DNA of 15,752 nucleotides from an uncultured Erysipelotrichaceae bacterium (GTDB lineage: Bacteria > Bacillota_I > Bacilli_A > RF39 > UBA660): NCBI GenBank assembly GCA_902795845.1, contig CADBMU010000043.1, positions 1 through 15,752 of the forward strand, read 5' to 3'. Shown here one piece after another: positions 1-7,253 of this stretch. Under the pieces are notes generated by a model that saw only the letters and a program-made list of their open reading frames with translations, searched no databases and had not been told where the DNA came from. The position numbers were made by a program, and so were the translations under genes. Every line of letters begins with the position of its first letter. The first letter of the stretch is position 1.

Positions 1-183
1 GAAGATCAAGAAATGATTCTAAACAGTGAAAGATTAGAAGGTATTGAAGAAGGTATTGAGTCCGGAAAAAAAGAAGAAAAGTTAGAAATAGCAAAGAGTT
101 TGATTGCTTCAGGAATGAACTGTGAAGAAGTTAGTAAACATACTAAATTACCACTAGAAAAAGTAAAAGAATTATTAAAATAG
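1..183 (+). CDS. C-terminal fragment of Rpn/PD-(D/E)XK nuclease family transposase-like protein (5' end outside window)
   Basis: The frame is open from the first base to a TAG stop and gives 60 residues. They are highly charged and helical: a repeated EGIEEGIESGKK stretch, then KLEIAKSLIASGMNCEEVSKHTKLP and a final KVKELLK. This tail (Glu/Lys coiled segment, then a small 'IAKSLIASGMxxEEVSKxTxLP' helix-turn-helix-like end) is typical of the abundant Rpn / TIGR01784-type PD-(D/E)XK nuclease family proteins of Bacillota, often annotated as putative transposases. The nuclease core lies upstream of the window, so its catalytic residues cannot be checked. A terminator hairpin begins at the stop codon, so this transcript does not run into spoIVA. 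The family assignment rests on the tail alone. Confidence 0.7.
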   Translation, partial: EDQEMILNSERLEGIEEGIESGKKEEKLEIAKSLIASGMNCEEVSKHTKLPLEKVKELLK

Positions 184-201
184 CAAGAAATTGCTATTTT
201 T
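177..201 (+). terminator. Intrinsic terminator after the Rpn-like gene
   Basis: An inverted repeat AAAATAGCAA / TTGCTATTTT around a GAAA loop begins within the last codons and overlaps the TAG stop. It runs into T-rich sequence. Stem and loop were read directly. Confidence 0.7.
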
Positions 202-271
202 AATTTTCAATGACAATAAATATAATGGAAAATAAAAAGTAACAATAAATTTTTATTATTTTGTAAATTAT

Positions 272-300
272 GAATAAATATTATTAAAACCTCATAAATT
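272..300 (+). promoter_or_regulatory. Candidate SigE-type promoter of spoIVA
   Basis: GAATAAA (272-278), a 14-base spacer, then CATAAATT (293-300). The Bacillus SigE consensus is roughly KMATATT-N14-CATACAHT, so the -10 matches 7 of 8 positions and the -35 matches 5 of 7. No good SigA promoter is seen in this gap. spoIVA is a SigE-regulon gene in B. subtilis, which makes the match meaningful, but the AT-rich background raises the chance of accidental hits. Confidence 0.5.
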
Positions 301-328
301 TAATTAGAAAAATGAAAGAGGTTATTAA

Positions 329-1807
329 ATGGAGAAAACAGAAATATTAGCGTCAATTGCCAAAAGAGGCAATGGTGAAATTTATTTAGGAGTAGTTGGT
401 GCTGTAAGAACTGGTAAATCTACCTTTATAAAAAAAGTTATTGAAAATTTAATTGTTGATAATATTGAGGATGAATATGAAAAGAAAAAATGCTTAGACG
501 AAATACCTCAAAGTGCAAGTGGTAAAACAATAATGACAACAGAACCTAAATTTGTTCCTTCAAACGGAGCAAATATAAAAATTGATGAGTTTAAGACTAA
601 TATTAAACTTGTAGATTGTGTTGGATATGTTGTTAAAGATTCTTTGGGATATGAAGACGAAGATGGAAATCCAAGAATGGTAAAAACACCATGGTTTGAT
701 GATCACATACCTTTTGTTGAAGCTGCAGAAATTGGTACAAAAAAAGTAATTGAAGATCATTCAACTATTGGTATAGTAGTAACAACTGATGGCTCATTTG
801 GTGAACTTAAAAGAGAAAGTTATATTGAAGCTGAAGAAAAAGTAATAATGGAGTTAAAAGAATTAGGCAAACCATTTATAGTTATTTTAAATACAGCTCA
901 TCCAAATAGTAATAGAGCATTAGAAATAAAAGAAGATTTAATGAGTAAATATGATGTTCCAGTTTTACCTATAAGTGTTGAAACAATGAATGAACCACAA
1001 ATCATGGATGTCTTAAAAACAGCATTGTATGAATTTCCACTTATTGATATAAAAATAAATATGCCAAAATGGGTTCATGTTCTTCCTAATAGTCATGAAG
1101 TCAAAAAACACTATCTTGAAAAGATTAAAGAAAGTATTATAAATGTTAACAAAGTTAAAGATACTGATGGAATAATAAAATATTATGAAGATAGTCCATA
1201 CATAAATAAAGCATACATTAGTGATCTTGATGCATCAACTGGCGTTGTAACTTTAAATTTAGAAAGTAGTAATGAACTTTATAATCAAATTTTAAAAGAA
1301 GTTATGGGTTCTACAGTAGCTACAAAAGCCAGTCTATTACAAATATTTGCAAGTTATAAAGAAACTAAAGAAGAATTTGATACTATTAGAAGTGCACTTA
1401 AAATGGCTAAAAGTACTGGCTATGGAATAGTTTATCCTACATTAAAAGATATGAAATTAGAAACTCCTGAAATTATTAAACAGGGTGGAAAATATGGTGT
1501 AAAATTAAAAGCTGTTGCAAGTTCTATTCATTTAATGAAAGTTGATGTTGAAAGTACTTTTGAACCAATAATTGGTAGTGAACTTCAAAGTAAAGAATTA
1601 ATAAATTATATTATGAAAGATTATGAAACTGATCCAAACAGTATTTGGAAAAGCGAAATATTTGGTAGAAGTTTAGACGAAATAGTTAAAGAAGGAATTC
1701 AAGCTAAATTATCAATCATGCCAGAAAATACTCGTTATAAACTTAGTCAAACAGTAACTAAAATAGTAAATAAAGGTTCAAATAATTTAATAGCCATAGT
1801 ATTGTAA
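329..1807 (+). CDS. spoIVA: Stage IV sporulation protein A (spore coat basement ATPase)
   Basis: SpoIVA is a cytoskeletal ATPase made in the mother cell. It polymerises on the forespore outer membrane (anchored by SpoVM in Bacillus) and forms the base on which the spore coat assembles. The 492-residue product has the same length as the B. subtilis protein. The N-terminal TRAFAC-type ATPase domain shows a Walker A motif, GAVRTGKS (24-31, Lys30), the two sensor threonines T70-T71 in the MTTEPKFVP segment, and a Walker B-like DCVGY (Asp96). The rest matches the middle and C-terminal domains, ending in the typical hydrophobic NLIAIVL tail. The ATG at 329 follows a GAAAGAGG ribosome binding site. 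It appears monocistronic behind a SigE-like promoter. Together with the SpoVD-like protein it indicates a sporulating organism. Confidence 0.97.
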   Translation: MEKTEILASIAKRGNGEIYLGVVGAVRTGKSTFIKKVIENLIVDNIEDEYEKKKCLDEIPQSASGKTIMTTEPKFVPSNGANIKIDEFKTNIKLVDCVGYVVKDSLGYEDEDGNPRMVKTPWFDDHIPFVEAAEIGTKKVIEDHSTIGIVVTTDGSFGELKRESYIEAEEKVIMELKELGKPFIVILNTAHPNSNRALEIKEDLMSKYDVPVLPISVETMNEPQIMDVLKTALYEFPLIDIKINMPKWVHVLPNSHEVKKHYLEKIKESIINVNKVKDTDGIIKYYEDSPYINKAYISDLDASTGVVTLNLESSNELYNQILKEVMGSTVATKASLLQIFASYKETKEEFDTIRSALKMAKSTGYGIVYPTLKDMKLETPEIIKQGGKYGVKLKAVASSIHLMKVDVESTFEPIIGSELQSKELINYIMKDYETDPNSIWKSEIFGRSLDEIVKEGIQAKLSIMPENTRYKLSQTVTKIVNKGSNNLIAIVL

Positions 1808-1808
1808 T

Positions 1809-1837
1809 TTGACATAAAGTAAAGTTAATGTTAAAAT
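1809..1837 (+). promoter_or_regulatory. SigA-type promoter of the 223-aa gene
   Basis: A perfect -35 TTGACA (1809-1814), 17-base spacer and -10 TAAAAT (1832-1837). The -35 lies immediately after the spoIVA stop. Transcription would start near 1844, about 25 bases before the ATG. This uncouples the next gene from the sporulation-type promoter upstream. Confidence 0.8.
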
Positions 1838-1868
1838 ATACCTCACTTGTTAAAAAGGGGGTATTTTT

Positions 1869-2540
1869 ATGAAAAGATTTTCTAGAAAGTTTTTAATTGT
1901 TTCGGATTTAGATAATTATGAAAAACTATTACTTGCAAAAATTGAAAAAGCCGGTAAAAAAATAAATATATTGGAATTTAAAGATTTTTTTGAAACATTA
2001 AGAACTAAAAGAAGTGATTTAACAAGTATTTGTGAAAAATTAAGGCTATTTGATGAAGAAGATATAATAACAAATCCTAAATTATTTAATAATATTTTAA
2101 AACTTTCTGATAGTGAAGCTAGAAGTATTTTGAATGAATATAATTATCCAAGCGATAATAAATATAATATTTTTGACTTAATGATAAAAATGTACAATGA
2201 TTATAAAGAAATTCTTAGAGAAGAACTATTAGAAGCCATTTCATTTAAAAACTGTGGAATAAATGAAGCCATAGATGTTGCTAATAAATACGAAAATTTA
2301 GAAAATAAATATTTAGTAATTTATGTAAATGAAAGATTTTATAATATCTATCAAGGTATAGAAAAATATCCTTTGTTATTAGAAATATTTTATAAGTTAA
2401 ATAATAATATTGGAAAATTTTCTAGAGATTTTATAATTGATTATGTATCCGAAAAAAGAAAACAGAAAAAATGGGTATATTATGAATATAAAGTCAATAA
2501 ATTGTCTAAGGAGATAACAATTAGAAAACAAAAACTTTAA
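1869..2540 (+). CDS. Unrecognised 223-aa cytoplasmic protein between spoIVA and the HU gene
   Basis: I do not recognise this family. The product is 223 residues, soluble (no signal peptide or membrane segment), rich in Lys, Glu, Asn and Leu, and predicted largely helical. Its N-terminus is basic (MKRFSRKF), followed by a short hydrophobic strand (LIVSD) and an Asp/Glu-rich helical middle. The C-terminus is strongly basic (SEKRKQKKW and KLSKEITIRKQKL), which could suit nucleic-acid or membrane-surface contact, but that is inference. There are no obvious catalytic motifs and no Cys cluster. The ATG at 1869 follows an AAAAAGGGGG ribosome binding site. The gene has its own strong SigA promoter and a terminator, so it is an independent vegetative unit inserted between spoIVA and hbs. 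Confidence 0.8.
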   Translation: MKRFSRKFLIVSDLDNYEKLLLAKIEKAGKKINILEFKDFFETLRTKRSDLTSICEKLRLFDEEDIITNPKLFNNILKLSDSEARSILNEYNYPSDNKYNIFDLMIKMYNDYKEILREELLEAISFKNCGINEAIDVANKYENLENKYLVIYVNERFYNIYQGIEKYPLLLEIFYKLNNNIGKFSRDFIIDYVSEKRKQKKWVYYEYKVNKLSKEITIRKQKL

Positions 2541-2570
2541 AATAATGTCAAACAATGGTCAAATTCTATA

Positions 2571-2602
2571 TAAAAAAAAGACAAATATATGTCTTTTTTT
2601 TT
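2571..2602 (+). terminator. Intrinsic terminator after the 223-aa gene
   Basis: An A8 run, AGACA (2579-2583), a 6-base loop, TGTCT (2590-2594) and a run of nine T. The flanking A and T runs extend the stem and would let it act in both directions. Confidence 0.8.
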
Positions 2603-2710
2603 ATGTTTATCTAGTTTTTATTGCTTTTAAATATGATTTTTGCTATTTTTAATATGTAAGGACAATAAGCCTTATAGAATATAAAATATTTTATTGGGAG
2701 GTAAAATTTT

Positions 2711-2983
2711 ATGGGAAAAGCAGAATTAGTTTTATTCGTTGCTGAAAAAGCAGGACTTTCAAAAGCTGATGCTACTCGTGCATTAGATGCTGTTTTAGAA
2801 GGAATCACTGAAGGACTTAAAAATGAAGGAAAAGTTGCTTTAGTTGGTTTTGGAACATTCAGTGCTAAAGAAAGAGCTGCAAGAGAAGGAATCAATCCTT
2901 TAACTAAAGAAGCTATTAAAATTCCTGCTAAGACTGTTGCATCATTCAAAGCTGGAAGTAAATTAAAAGACGCTATTAACTAA
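2711..2983 (+). CDS. hup: DNA-binding protein HU
   Basis: HU is a small dimeric nucleoid protein that binds and bends DNA with little sequence preference. The 90-residue product is the normal length (B. subtilis HBsu has 92). It shows the signature GFGTFSAKERAAREGINP (46-63) that forms the start of the DNA-clasping beta arm, including the intercalating Pro63, and the closing helix SFKAGSKLKDAIN. Residue 61 is Ile where most HU proteins have a basic residue (GRNP or GKNP), a small departure in the arm. The ATG at 2711 follows GGGAGG (2696-2701). Codon use is richer in GC than the neighbours, as expected of a highly expressed gene. The promoter is not clear: TTGCTT (2621) with TATTTT (2644) is only a weak candidate. 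B. subtilis hbs also lies next to spoIVA. Confidence 0.97.
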   Translation: MGKAELVLFVAEKAGLSKADATRALDAVLEGITEGLKNEGKVALVGFGTFSAKERAAREGINPLTKEAIKIPAKTVASFKAGSKLKDAIN

Positions 2984-2997
2984 TTAATAGTAAATTT

Positions 2998-3027
2998 AGA
3001 CTAACGAAAAAAGTTAGTCTTTTTTTT
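2998..3027 (+). terminator. Intrinsic terminator of the HU gene
   Basis: A perfect 8-bp stem AGACTAAC / GTTAGTCT (2998-3005 with 3013-3020), loop GAAAAAA, then T8. A strong classical terminator. Confidence 0.92.
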
Positions 3028-3056
3028 GGAAAAGTGTGTCTTTTTTTAAGTATTAC

Positions 3057-3065
3057 TGTTATAAT
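3057..3065 (+). promoter_or_regulatory. Extended -10 promoter of the 359-aa membrane protein gene
   Basis: TG-T-TATAAT: a perfect -10 (3060-3065) preceded by the TGn extension. No convincing -35 is visible 17 bases upstream, which is normal for extended -10 promoters. It lies 30-40 bases downstream of the HU terminator and 20 bases before the AGGAGG site. Confidence 0.65.
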
Positions 3066-3093
3066 AAAAATATAGAATAAAGGAGGTTTTAAA

Positions 3094-4173
3094 ATGCAAC
3101 AAATAGCAAAAATATTAAAAGTAATTGGTCTTTTAACACTTATAGTACCATTTTTTATGAAAGGATATGATATAGCAAGATTAACTATCATATTACTTGC
3201 TTTAATATTAATTGAAATATCTTTAATTTATAGTAAAAAAAGTAAAGTGAAATTGGTATTATATCCAGTTATTCTAATTATTTTTATAATCTTTATTGAT
3301 TTCTTATTTGTTTATTTTCTAAACTATAAACCAATAGTGGCTAAAGAAATAAAATCTTCTAATAATTATACAAATTATAATGCTTTATTTTATCGTACCT
3401 TTGAATGTAATGGTAAAACTTATTTTGACTTATTTTATCAAAAAAGTGATTATTGTTCTAAAGATTTACTTGAAGAAAAAGATATTAATACAATATCTAG
3501 TGATATAATTCATTCATTTAAGGAATATAAAGATAGATTTTATTTAATAGATGCTAAAGTAAGTTATAAAGAGGGAAATAATATTGTAGAATTAAAATCT
3601 TATAATAATGAAGATACTAATAATATGAATGGTAATGTAACATTTAATGATAATATCGTATATAAATTATATTTTAATAATCTTAAAAATGTTAATGACT
3701 TAAAAGTATATGATAATATAAAATTAGTTGGTAGAATAGATTCTTATAAAAAAAATAAAGATAATTATATAGTTAAAGTAAAAGATGTTTATATACCTGA
3801 TTTAAAGCTTTATAATAATTATCAAATAAATGTTGTAAATAATAAAGATTGTCAAAAAGATAAAACAAACTATGTTGAAGTTAATGATATAAAATATTAT
3901 ACAAGTTGTTTATCAAATATTTATGTAGTTTATAGTGAAAATGAAGTATATGAACTAAATTATGTTTTAAAAGATGAAAAGATAAATTTAGATAATTTAT
4001 TAAATGGGTACAAAGAAATTGAAGATAATTCATTAAATGCAGCTAAATTATATAAATATGAAAAATATAATATTTTAAAGTGTGATGATAAAAATATTAT
4101 AATTGGTGATACTTCTTTAAATTTTGATAATAATTATTGTGATGTTAAAGATAGTGACAACAATGACTTATAA
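3094..4173 (+). CDS. Unrecognised membrane protein with a large cysteine-paired extracytoplasmic domain
   Basis: Not a family I recognise. The 359-residue product starts with three closely packed membrane segments (about residues 7-22, 28-46 and 54-77, separated by short basic loops). A domain of about 280 residues rich in Asn, Asp, Tyr and Lys follows, and by the positive-inside rule it lies outside the cell. This domain has exactly six cysteines in three spaced pairs: C105/C121, C253/C272 and C330/C349. The last two pairs sit in similar stretches of about 20 residues, suggesting a repeated small disulfide-bonded unit. The stretch around 160-220 alternates hydrophobic and charged residues in an OB-like all-beta pattern, which is a weak impression only. 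The ATG at 3094 follows AAAGGAGG. It has its own extended -10 promoter; cdsA downstream also has its own promoter. Confidence 0.8.
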   Translation: MQQIAKILKVIGLLTLIVPFFMKGYDIARLTIILLALILIEISLIYSKKSKVKLVLYPVILIIFIIFIDFLFVYFLNYKPIVAKEIKSSNNYTNYNALFYRTFECNGKTYFDLFYQKSDYCSKDLLEEKDINTISSDIIHSFKEYKDRFYLIDAKVSYKEGNNIVELKSYNNEDTNNMNGNVTFNDNIVYKLYFNNLKNVNDLKVYDNIKLVGRIDSYKKNKDNYIVKVKDVYIPDLKLYNNYQINVVNNKDCQKDKTNYVEVNDIKYYTSCLSNIYVVYSENEVYELNYVLKDEKINLDNLLNGYKEIEDNSLNAAKLYKYEKYNILKCDDKNIIIGDTSLNFDNNYCDVKDSDNNDL

Positions 4174-4176
4174 AAT

Positions 4177-4205
4177 TTGATTAATTAAAAATATCGTAGT
4201 ATACT
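4177..4205 (+). promoter_or_regulatory. SigA-type promoter of the cdsA-rseP operon
   Basis: TTGATT (4177-4182), 17-base spacer, TATACT (4200-4205). It starts just after the stop of the upstream gene, and its start point would be near 4212, right at the TAGGAG ribosome binding site. In most Bacillota cdsA is expressed from uppS or frr upstream, so a dedicated promoter is notable. Confidence 0.7.
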
Positions 4206-4228
4206 TTTAATAGTTAGGAGAATTAAAA

Positions 4229-5023
4229 ATGAAAAAGAGAATAATAAGTGCAATTGTTGCTTTGATAATAGTTGTACCATTAATAATTTTAGGAGGAAAA
4301 CCATATATTATTGGTGTAGGAATACTAAGTGTATTAGGGTTAAAAGAATTAATAGATTTAAAAAAATCTCATAAAACTTATCCTGATATAATGATTGTAA
4401 TAGCTTATATATGTTTACTTTTATTAGTATATTCAGAATTTGATGGTTATTCAATTGCTTTTGGACTTACATATCGTGGACTTGCAATAACATTATTAGC
4501 TTTATTTATACCAACAGTATTATATAAAGATGAAAGATATACAGCACGTGATGCTTTTTATCTTGCTGCAAGTGTAATTTTTTTAGGGCTTGTATTTAAT
4601 AGTATAATTTTAATAAGAGTTTTAGACATTTGGCATTTAGTATATTTACTTCTTATTACAACTATGACTGATATATTTGCCATGTTACTTGGAAAATTAG
4701 TTGGTAAACATAAGCTTATACCTCATGTTTCACCAAATAAAACAGTAGAAGGCTCAGTACTAGGAAGTGTAGTTGCAACAATAATAGCAACAGTATTTTA
4801 TTTAATAATGATTTCAAATACTCATATAGTTAAAATTATTTTAATATCACTTTGTTTATCAGTAGTAGGGCAATTTGGAGATTTACTATTTAGTAAAATA
4901 AAAAGAGAAAATGATATAAAAGATTTTTCTAATATTATGCCTGGACATGGTGGAATATTAGATAGACTTGATAGCTTAATATTTGTTGTACTTGCATATA
5001 TTATATTATTTACAGTTATATAA
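4229..5023 (+). CDS. cdsA: Phosphatidate cytidylyltransferase (CDP-diglyceride synthase)
   Basis: CdsA is an integral membrane enzyme that joins CTP and phosphatidic acid to make CDP-diacylglycerol, the precursor of phosphatidylglycerol and cardiolipin. The product of 264 residues is close to the B. subtilis length (269) and is hydrophobic throughout, with about seven to eight membrane segments. The family signature is complete at residues 222-248: SKIKR, then KD, then the MPGHGG core (His240) and ILDRLD. The VSPNKTVEGSVLG segment (near 170) is the other conserved block. The ATG at 4229 follows TAGGAG. rseP starts 12 bases downstream, so the two are surely co-transcribed. dxr, which separates them in B. 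subtilis, is absent here. Confidence 0.96.
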   Translation: MKKRIISAIVALIIVVPLIILGGKPYIIGVGILSVLGLKELIDLKKSHKTYPDIMIVIAYICLLLLVYSEFDGYSIAFGLTYRGLAITLLALFIPTVLYKDERYTARDAFYLAASVIFLGLVFNSIILIRVLDIWHLVYLLLITTMTDIFAMLLGKLVGKHKLIPHVSPNKTVEGSVLGSVVATIIATVFYLIMISNTHIVKIILISLCLSVVGQFGDLLFSKIKRENDIKDFSNIMPGHGGILDRLDSLIFVVLAYIILFTVI

Positions 5024-5035
5024 GGAGGGATTATT

Positions 5036-6085
5036 ATGTGGATACTTTCAATATTATTACTTATTTTAATATTATCAATAATAATTATTATTCATGAATT
5101 TGGTCATTTTATCTGGGCTAAAAAATTTGGTGTTCATATTTATGAATTTTCTATTGGAATGGGGCCAGTCATTTTTACTCATAAAGGAAAAGATAAAATT
5201 GATTATAACTTAAGAGCTTTTCCAATTGGTGGATTTGTGGCTATGGCTGGAGAAGTTTATGAAGATGATAATAAGATAAAAAAAGAAAAATTAATGTGTA
5301 ATAAACCTTGGTTACAAAGACTTATAATACTAGTTGCAGGTGTAGTTAATAACTTTATCCTTGCAATAGTAGTATTATTTATAAGTGCTTTAATATGGGG
5401 ATCTAGTTATAATGTTCCTCGTGTTGCAGAAGTAGTTAAAGATTCTGCAATGGAAAGTGCAGGAATAGTTGCAGGCGATGAAATAGTAGCTGTTAATGAT
5501 AAAAAAGTAACTAATTGGGAAAAAACACAAATATTACTTTATTTTAAAACTAAAGATAATGTTTATAAATTTGATGTAAAACATGAAGATGGAACTAAAG
5601 AATTATTCTATGTTAAACCAAAAATTACTAAAACTGATAAAGGCGAAGAAACAAAATCCTTTGGATTTAGAGTTAGTACAGAAGAAGAAAAAGGCTTTAT
5701 AGCTTCTTTAAAATATGCTTTTGTTAAATTTGGTAGTGTTGTTGATACTATGGCTTTAACTTTAAAAGGATTATTTACTGGAAAACTTTCACTTAGTGCT
5801 TTATCTGGCCCAGTAGGAATGTATGAAGTTGTAAACCAAGGTATCGGATATGGAATTAGTTACATGTTATATATCCTTGCCTTCTTAAGTATTAATGTTG
5901 GTTTCTTAAATATTTTACCATTCCCAGCATTTGATGGTGGTAGAGTATTATTTATGATAATAGAAAAAATAAAAGGATCACCAGTTAATGCTGAATTAGA
6001 AAATAAATTTCATACAGTAGGTTTTATCTTACTTATGATATTAATGGTTTATATAACAATAAAAGATATAATAAGGTTCTTTTAA
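5036..6085 (+). CDS. rseP: Intramembrane zinc metalloprotease RseP/RasP (site-2 protease family)
   Basis: This family cuts membrane-embedded substrates such as anti-sigma factors, signal peptide remnants and, in B. subtilis, FtsL. The 349 residues include the zinc-binding HEFGH (20-24) inside the first membrane segment, followed by the GMGP turn. A single PDZ domain covers about 125-205 (SAMESAGIVAGDEIVAVND region). The C-terminal site-2 protease motif NILPFPAFDGGR (292-303) supplies the third zinc ligand, Asp300, and a last membrane segment closes the protein. It is shorter than B. subtilis RasP (about 420), as in other single-PDZ forms. A very strong AAGGAGGGA ribosome binding site starts at the end of cdsA, and the ATG at 5036 follows. 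A terminator starts at the stop codon. All catalytic residues are present. Confidence 0.96.
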   Translation: MWILSILLLILILSIIIIIHEFGHFIWAKKFGVHIYEFSIGMGPVIFTHKGKDKIDYNLRAFPIGGFVAMAGEVYEDDNKIKKEKLMCNKPWLQRLIILVAGVVNNFILAIVVLFISALIWGSSYNVPRVAEVVKDSAMESAGIVAGDEIVAVNDKKVTNWEKTQILLYFKTKDNVYKFDVKHEDGTKELFYVKPKITKTDKGEETKSFGFRVSTEEEKGFIASLKYAFVKFGSVVDTMALTLKGLFTGKLSLSALSGPVGMYEVVNQGIGYGISYMLYILAFLSINVGFLNILPFPAFDGGRVLFMIIEKIKGSPVNAELENKFHTVGFILLMILMVYITIKDIIRFF

Positions 6086-6109
6086 ATGACAACTTGCTTG
6101 TCATTTTTT
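6084..6109 (+). terminator. Intrinsic terminator after rseP, abutting the next gene
   Basis: A perfect 9-bp stem AAATGACAA / TTGTCATTT (6084-6092 with 6098-6106), loop CTTGC, and T6. It overlaps the rseP stop. The next gene's TGGAGG site follows within 8-10 bases, leaving no room for a promoter between them. Confidence 0.88.
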
Positions 6110-6126
6110 AAAAATATGGAGGTATT

Positions 6127-7212
6127 ATGGCAAATATATTAAAATATATAAAAGATTATGGTAATAAAACTTTTTATGAAATGGCTTTTAATGAAGTAGA
6201 TAATTTAGTATTTTCAAGTTTATCTTATTTAGATTTTTATGGAATTGTTAGTGAAAATAAAGAAAAAATAAGTATAAGTAAAGCAGGAGAAATATTTTTC
6301 TTAAAATATAAATATAAGGAAGTAGAAAAACTTGGTATTGCTCAAAAAGATGCTTTTAAAATTTTGAAAGAAGCATATTTAACGAACAGATATAAGGATG
6401 TCCTAATTTATGCTTATAAATATATAGGTGATAAAGATAAGCAATTTAGTGCCATGACTTTTAAAGTTAATAAAAAATTTATTTATGTGTCTTATGAGGG
6501 AACAGATCATTTACTAAGTGGTTGGAAAGAAGATTTTGAACTAGCATATAAATTTCCTATTGAATCTCAAAAATATGCGATAGATTATTTAAATAAAACA
6601 ATTGGATTTTTTGATAAAAATATTGTAATAGGGGGCCATTCTAAAGGAGGAAATCTTGCTTTAGTAGCATCAATGTATGCTAAGAAAAGTATTAAGAAAA
6701 AAATAATAAAAATTTATAGTAATGATGGTCCAGGACTTAGAAAAAAGGAAATTGAATCTAAAGAATATAAAAGCATTGAAGAAAAATATATTCATATAAT
6801 TCCAAATTATTCAGTAGTAGGGCTTCTACTTAGACATACAAGTAATTACAAAGTAATAAAATCTACAAGAAAAGATTTAATGGCCCATTCAATTATGACA
6901 TGGCAAATAAATAATACAGAATTAGTTTTGGCAGATCTTAGTGATCTAAGTAAAAAGATTGATAAAAGTGTTCTAGCTTGGTTAGATAAAAATGATGATA
7001 AAAAAAGAGAAAAAATGATAACTACTGTTTTTAATGCATTAGAAAACAGTGGTGTTTATAATTTAAATGATTTAAAAAATATCAAAACTGCTATAAGAGT
7101 TATAAAAAATATTAGAAACATTGATAAAGAAACTAAAGAACTTATTTTAGACTTTTTAAAATTTAATATTGATTATTTATTACATGATATAAAAATAGAT
7201 ATTGAAATTTAG
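6127..7212 (+). CDS. Mbeg1-like (DUF2974) alpha/beta-hydrolase-fold protein
   Basis: This family of lipase-like alpha/beta-hydrolase proteins is common in Bacillota; substrates are not established. The 361-residue product has no signal peptide and should be cytoplasmic. The N-terminal 100 residues include the NEVDNLVFSSLSYLDF block typical of Mbeg1-like proteins. A strand pair with SYEGTDHLLSGWKEDFEL follows. The nucleophile elbow GGHSKGG has Ser172 as the expected catalytic residue, and the NDGPGLR strand follows at about 200. A His near 222-238 (YIHIIPN or LLRHTSN) could complete the triad. The C-terminal 100 residues are helical and lysine-rich. The ATG at 6127 follows TGGAGG. Because the rseP terminator lies just before it, expression probably depends on read-through from cdsA-rseP or on a promoter inside rseP. 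Confidence 0.85.
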   Translation: MANILKYIKDYGNKTFYEMAFNEVDNLVFSSLSYLDFYGIVSENKEKISISKAGEIFFLKYKYKEVEKLGIAQKDAFKILKEAYLTNRYKDVLIYAYKYIGDKDKQFSAMTFKVNKKFIYVSYEGTDHLLSGWKEDFELAYKFPIESQKYAIDYLNKTIGFFDKNIVIGGHSKGGNLALVASMYAKKSIKKKIIKIYSNDGPGLRKKEIESKEYKSIEEKYIHIIPNYSVVGLLLRHTSNYKVIKSTRKDLMAHSIMTWQINNTELVLADLSDLSKKIDKSVLAWLDKNDDKKREKMITTVFNALENSGVYNLNDLKNIKTAIRVIKNIRNIDKETKELILDFLKFNIDYLLHDIKIDIEI

Positions 7213-7253
7213 AAAATATAAAGATAAAATAAAATTAAGAAGTGAGTGGTTAT

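Noticed and set aside
1838..1864. Hairpin ATACC/GGTAT before the 223-aa gene as a regulatory leader
   Set aside because: Its left arm lies in and just after the -10, upstream of the predicted transcription start near 1844, so it would not be in the RNA.
2611..2949. Minus-strand open frame opposite the HU gene
   Set aside because: It mirrors the HU codons, crosses the 5' leader of the HU gene, and has no credible ribosome binding site or protein family. Other minus-strand frames in the window are similar shadows.
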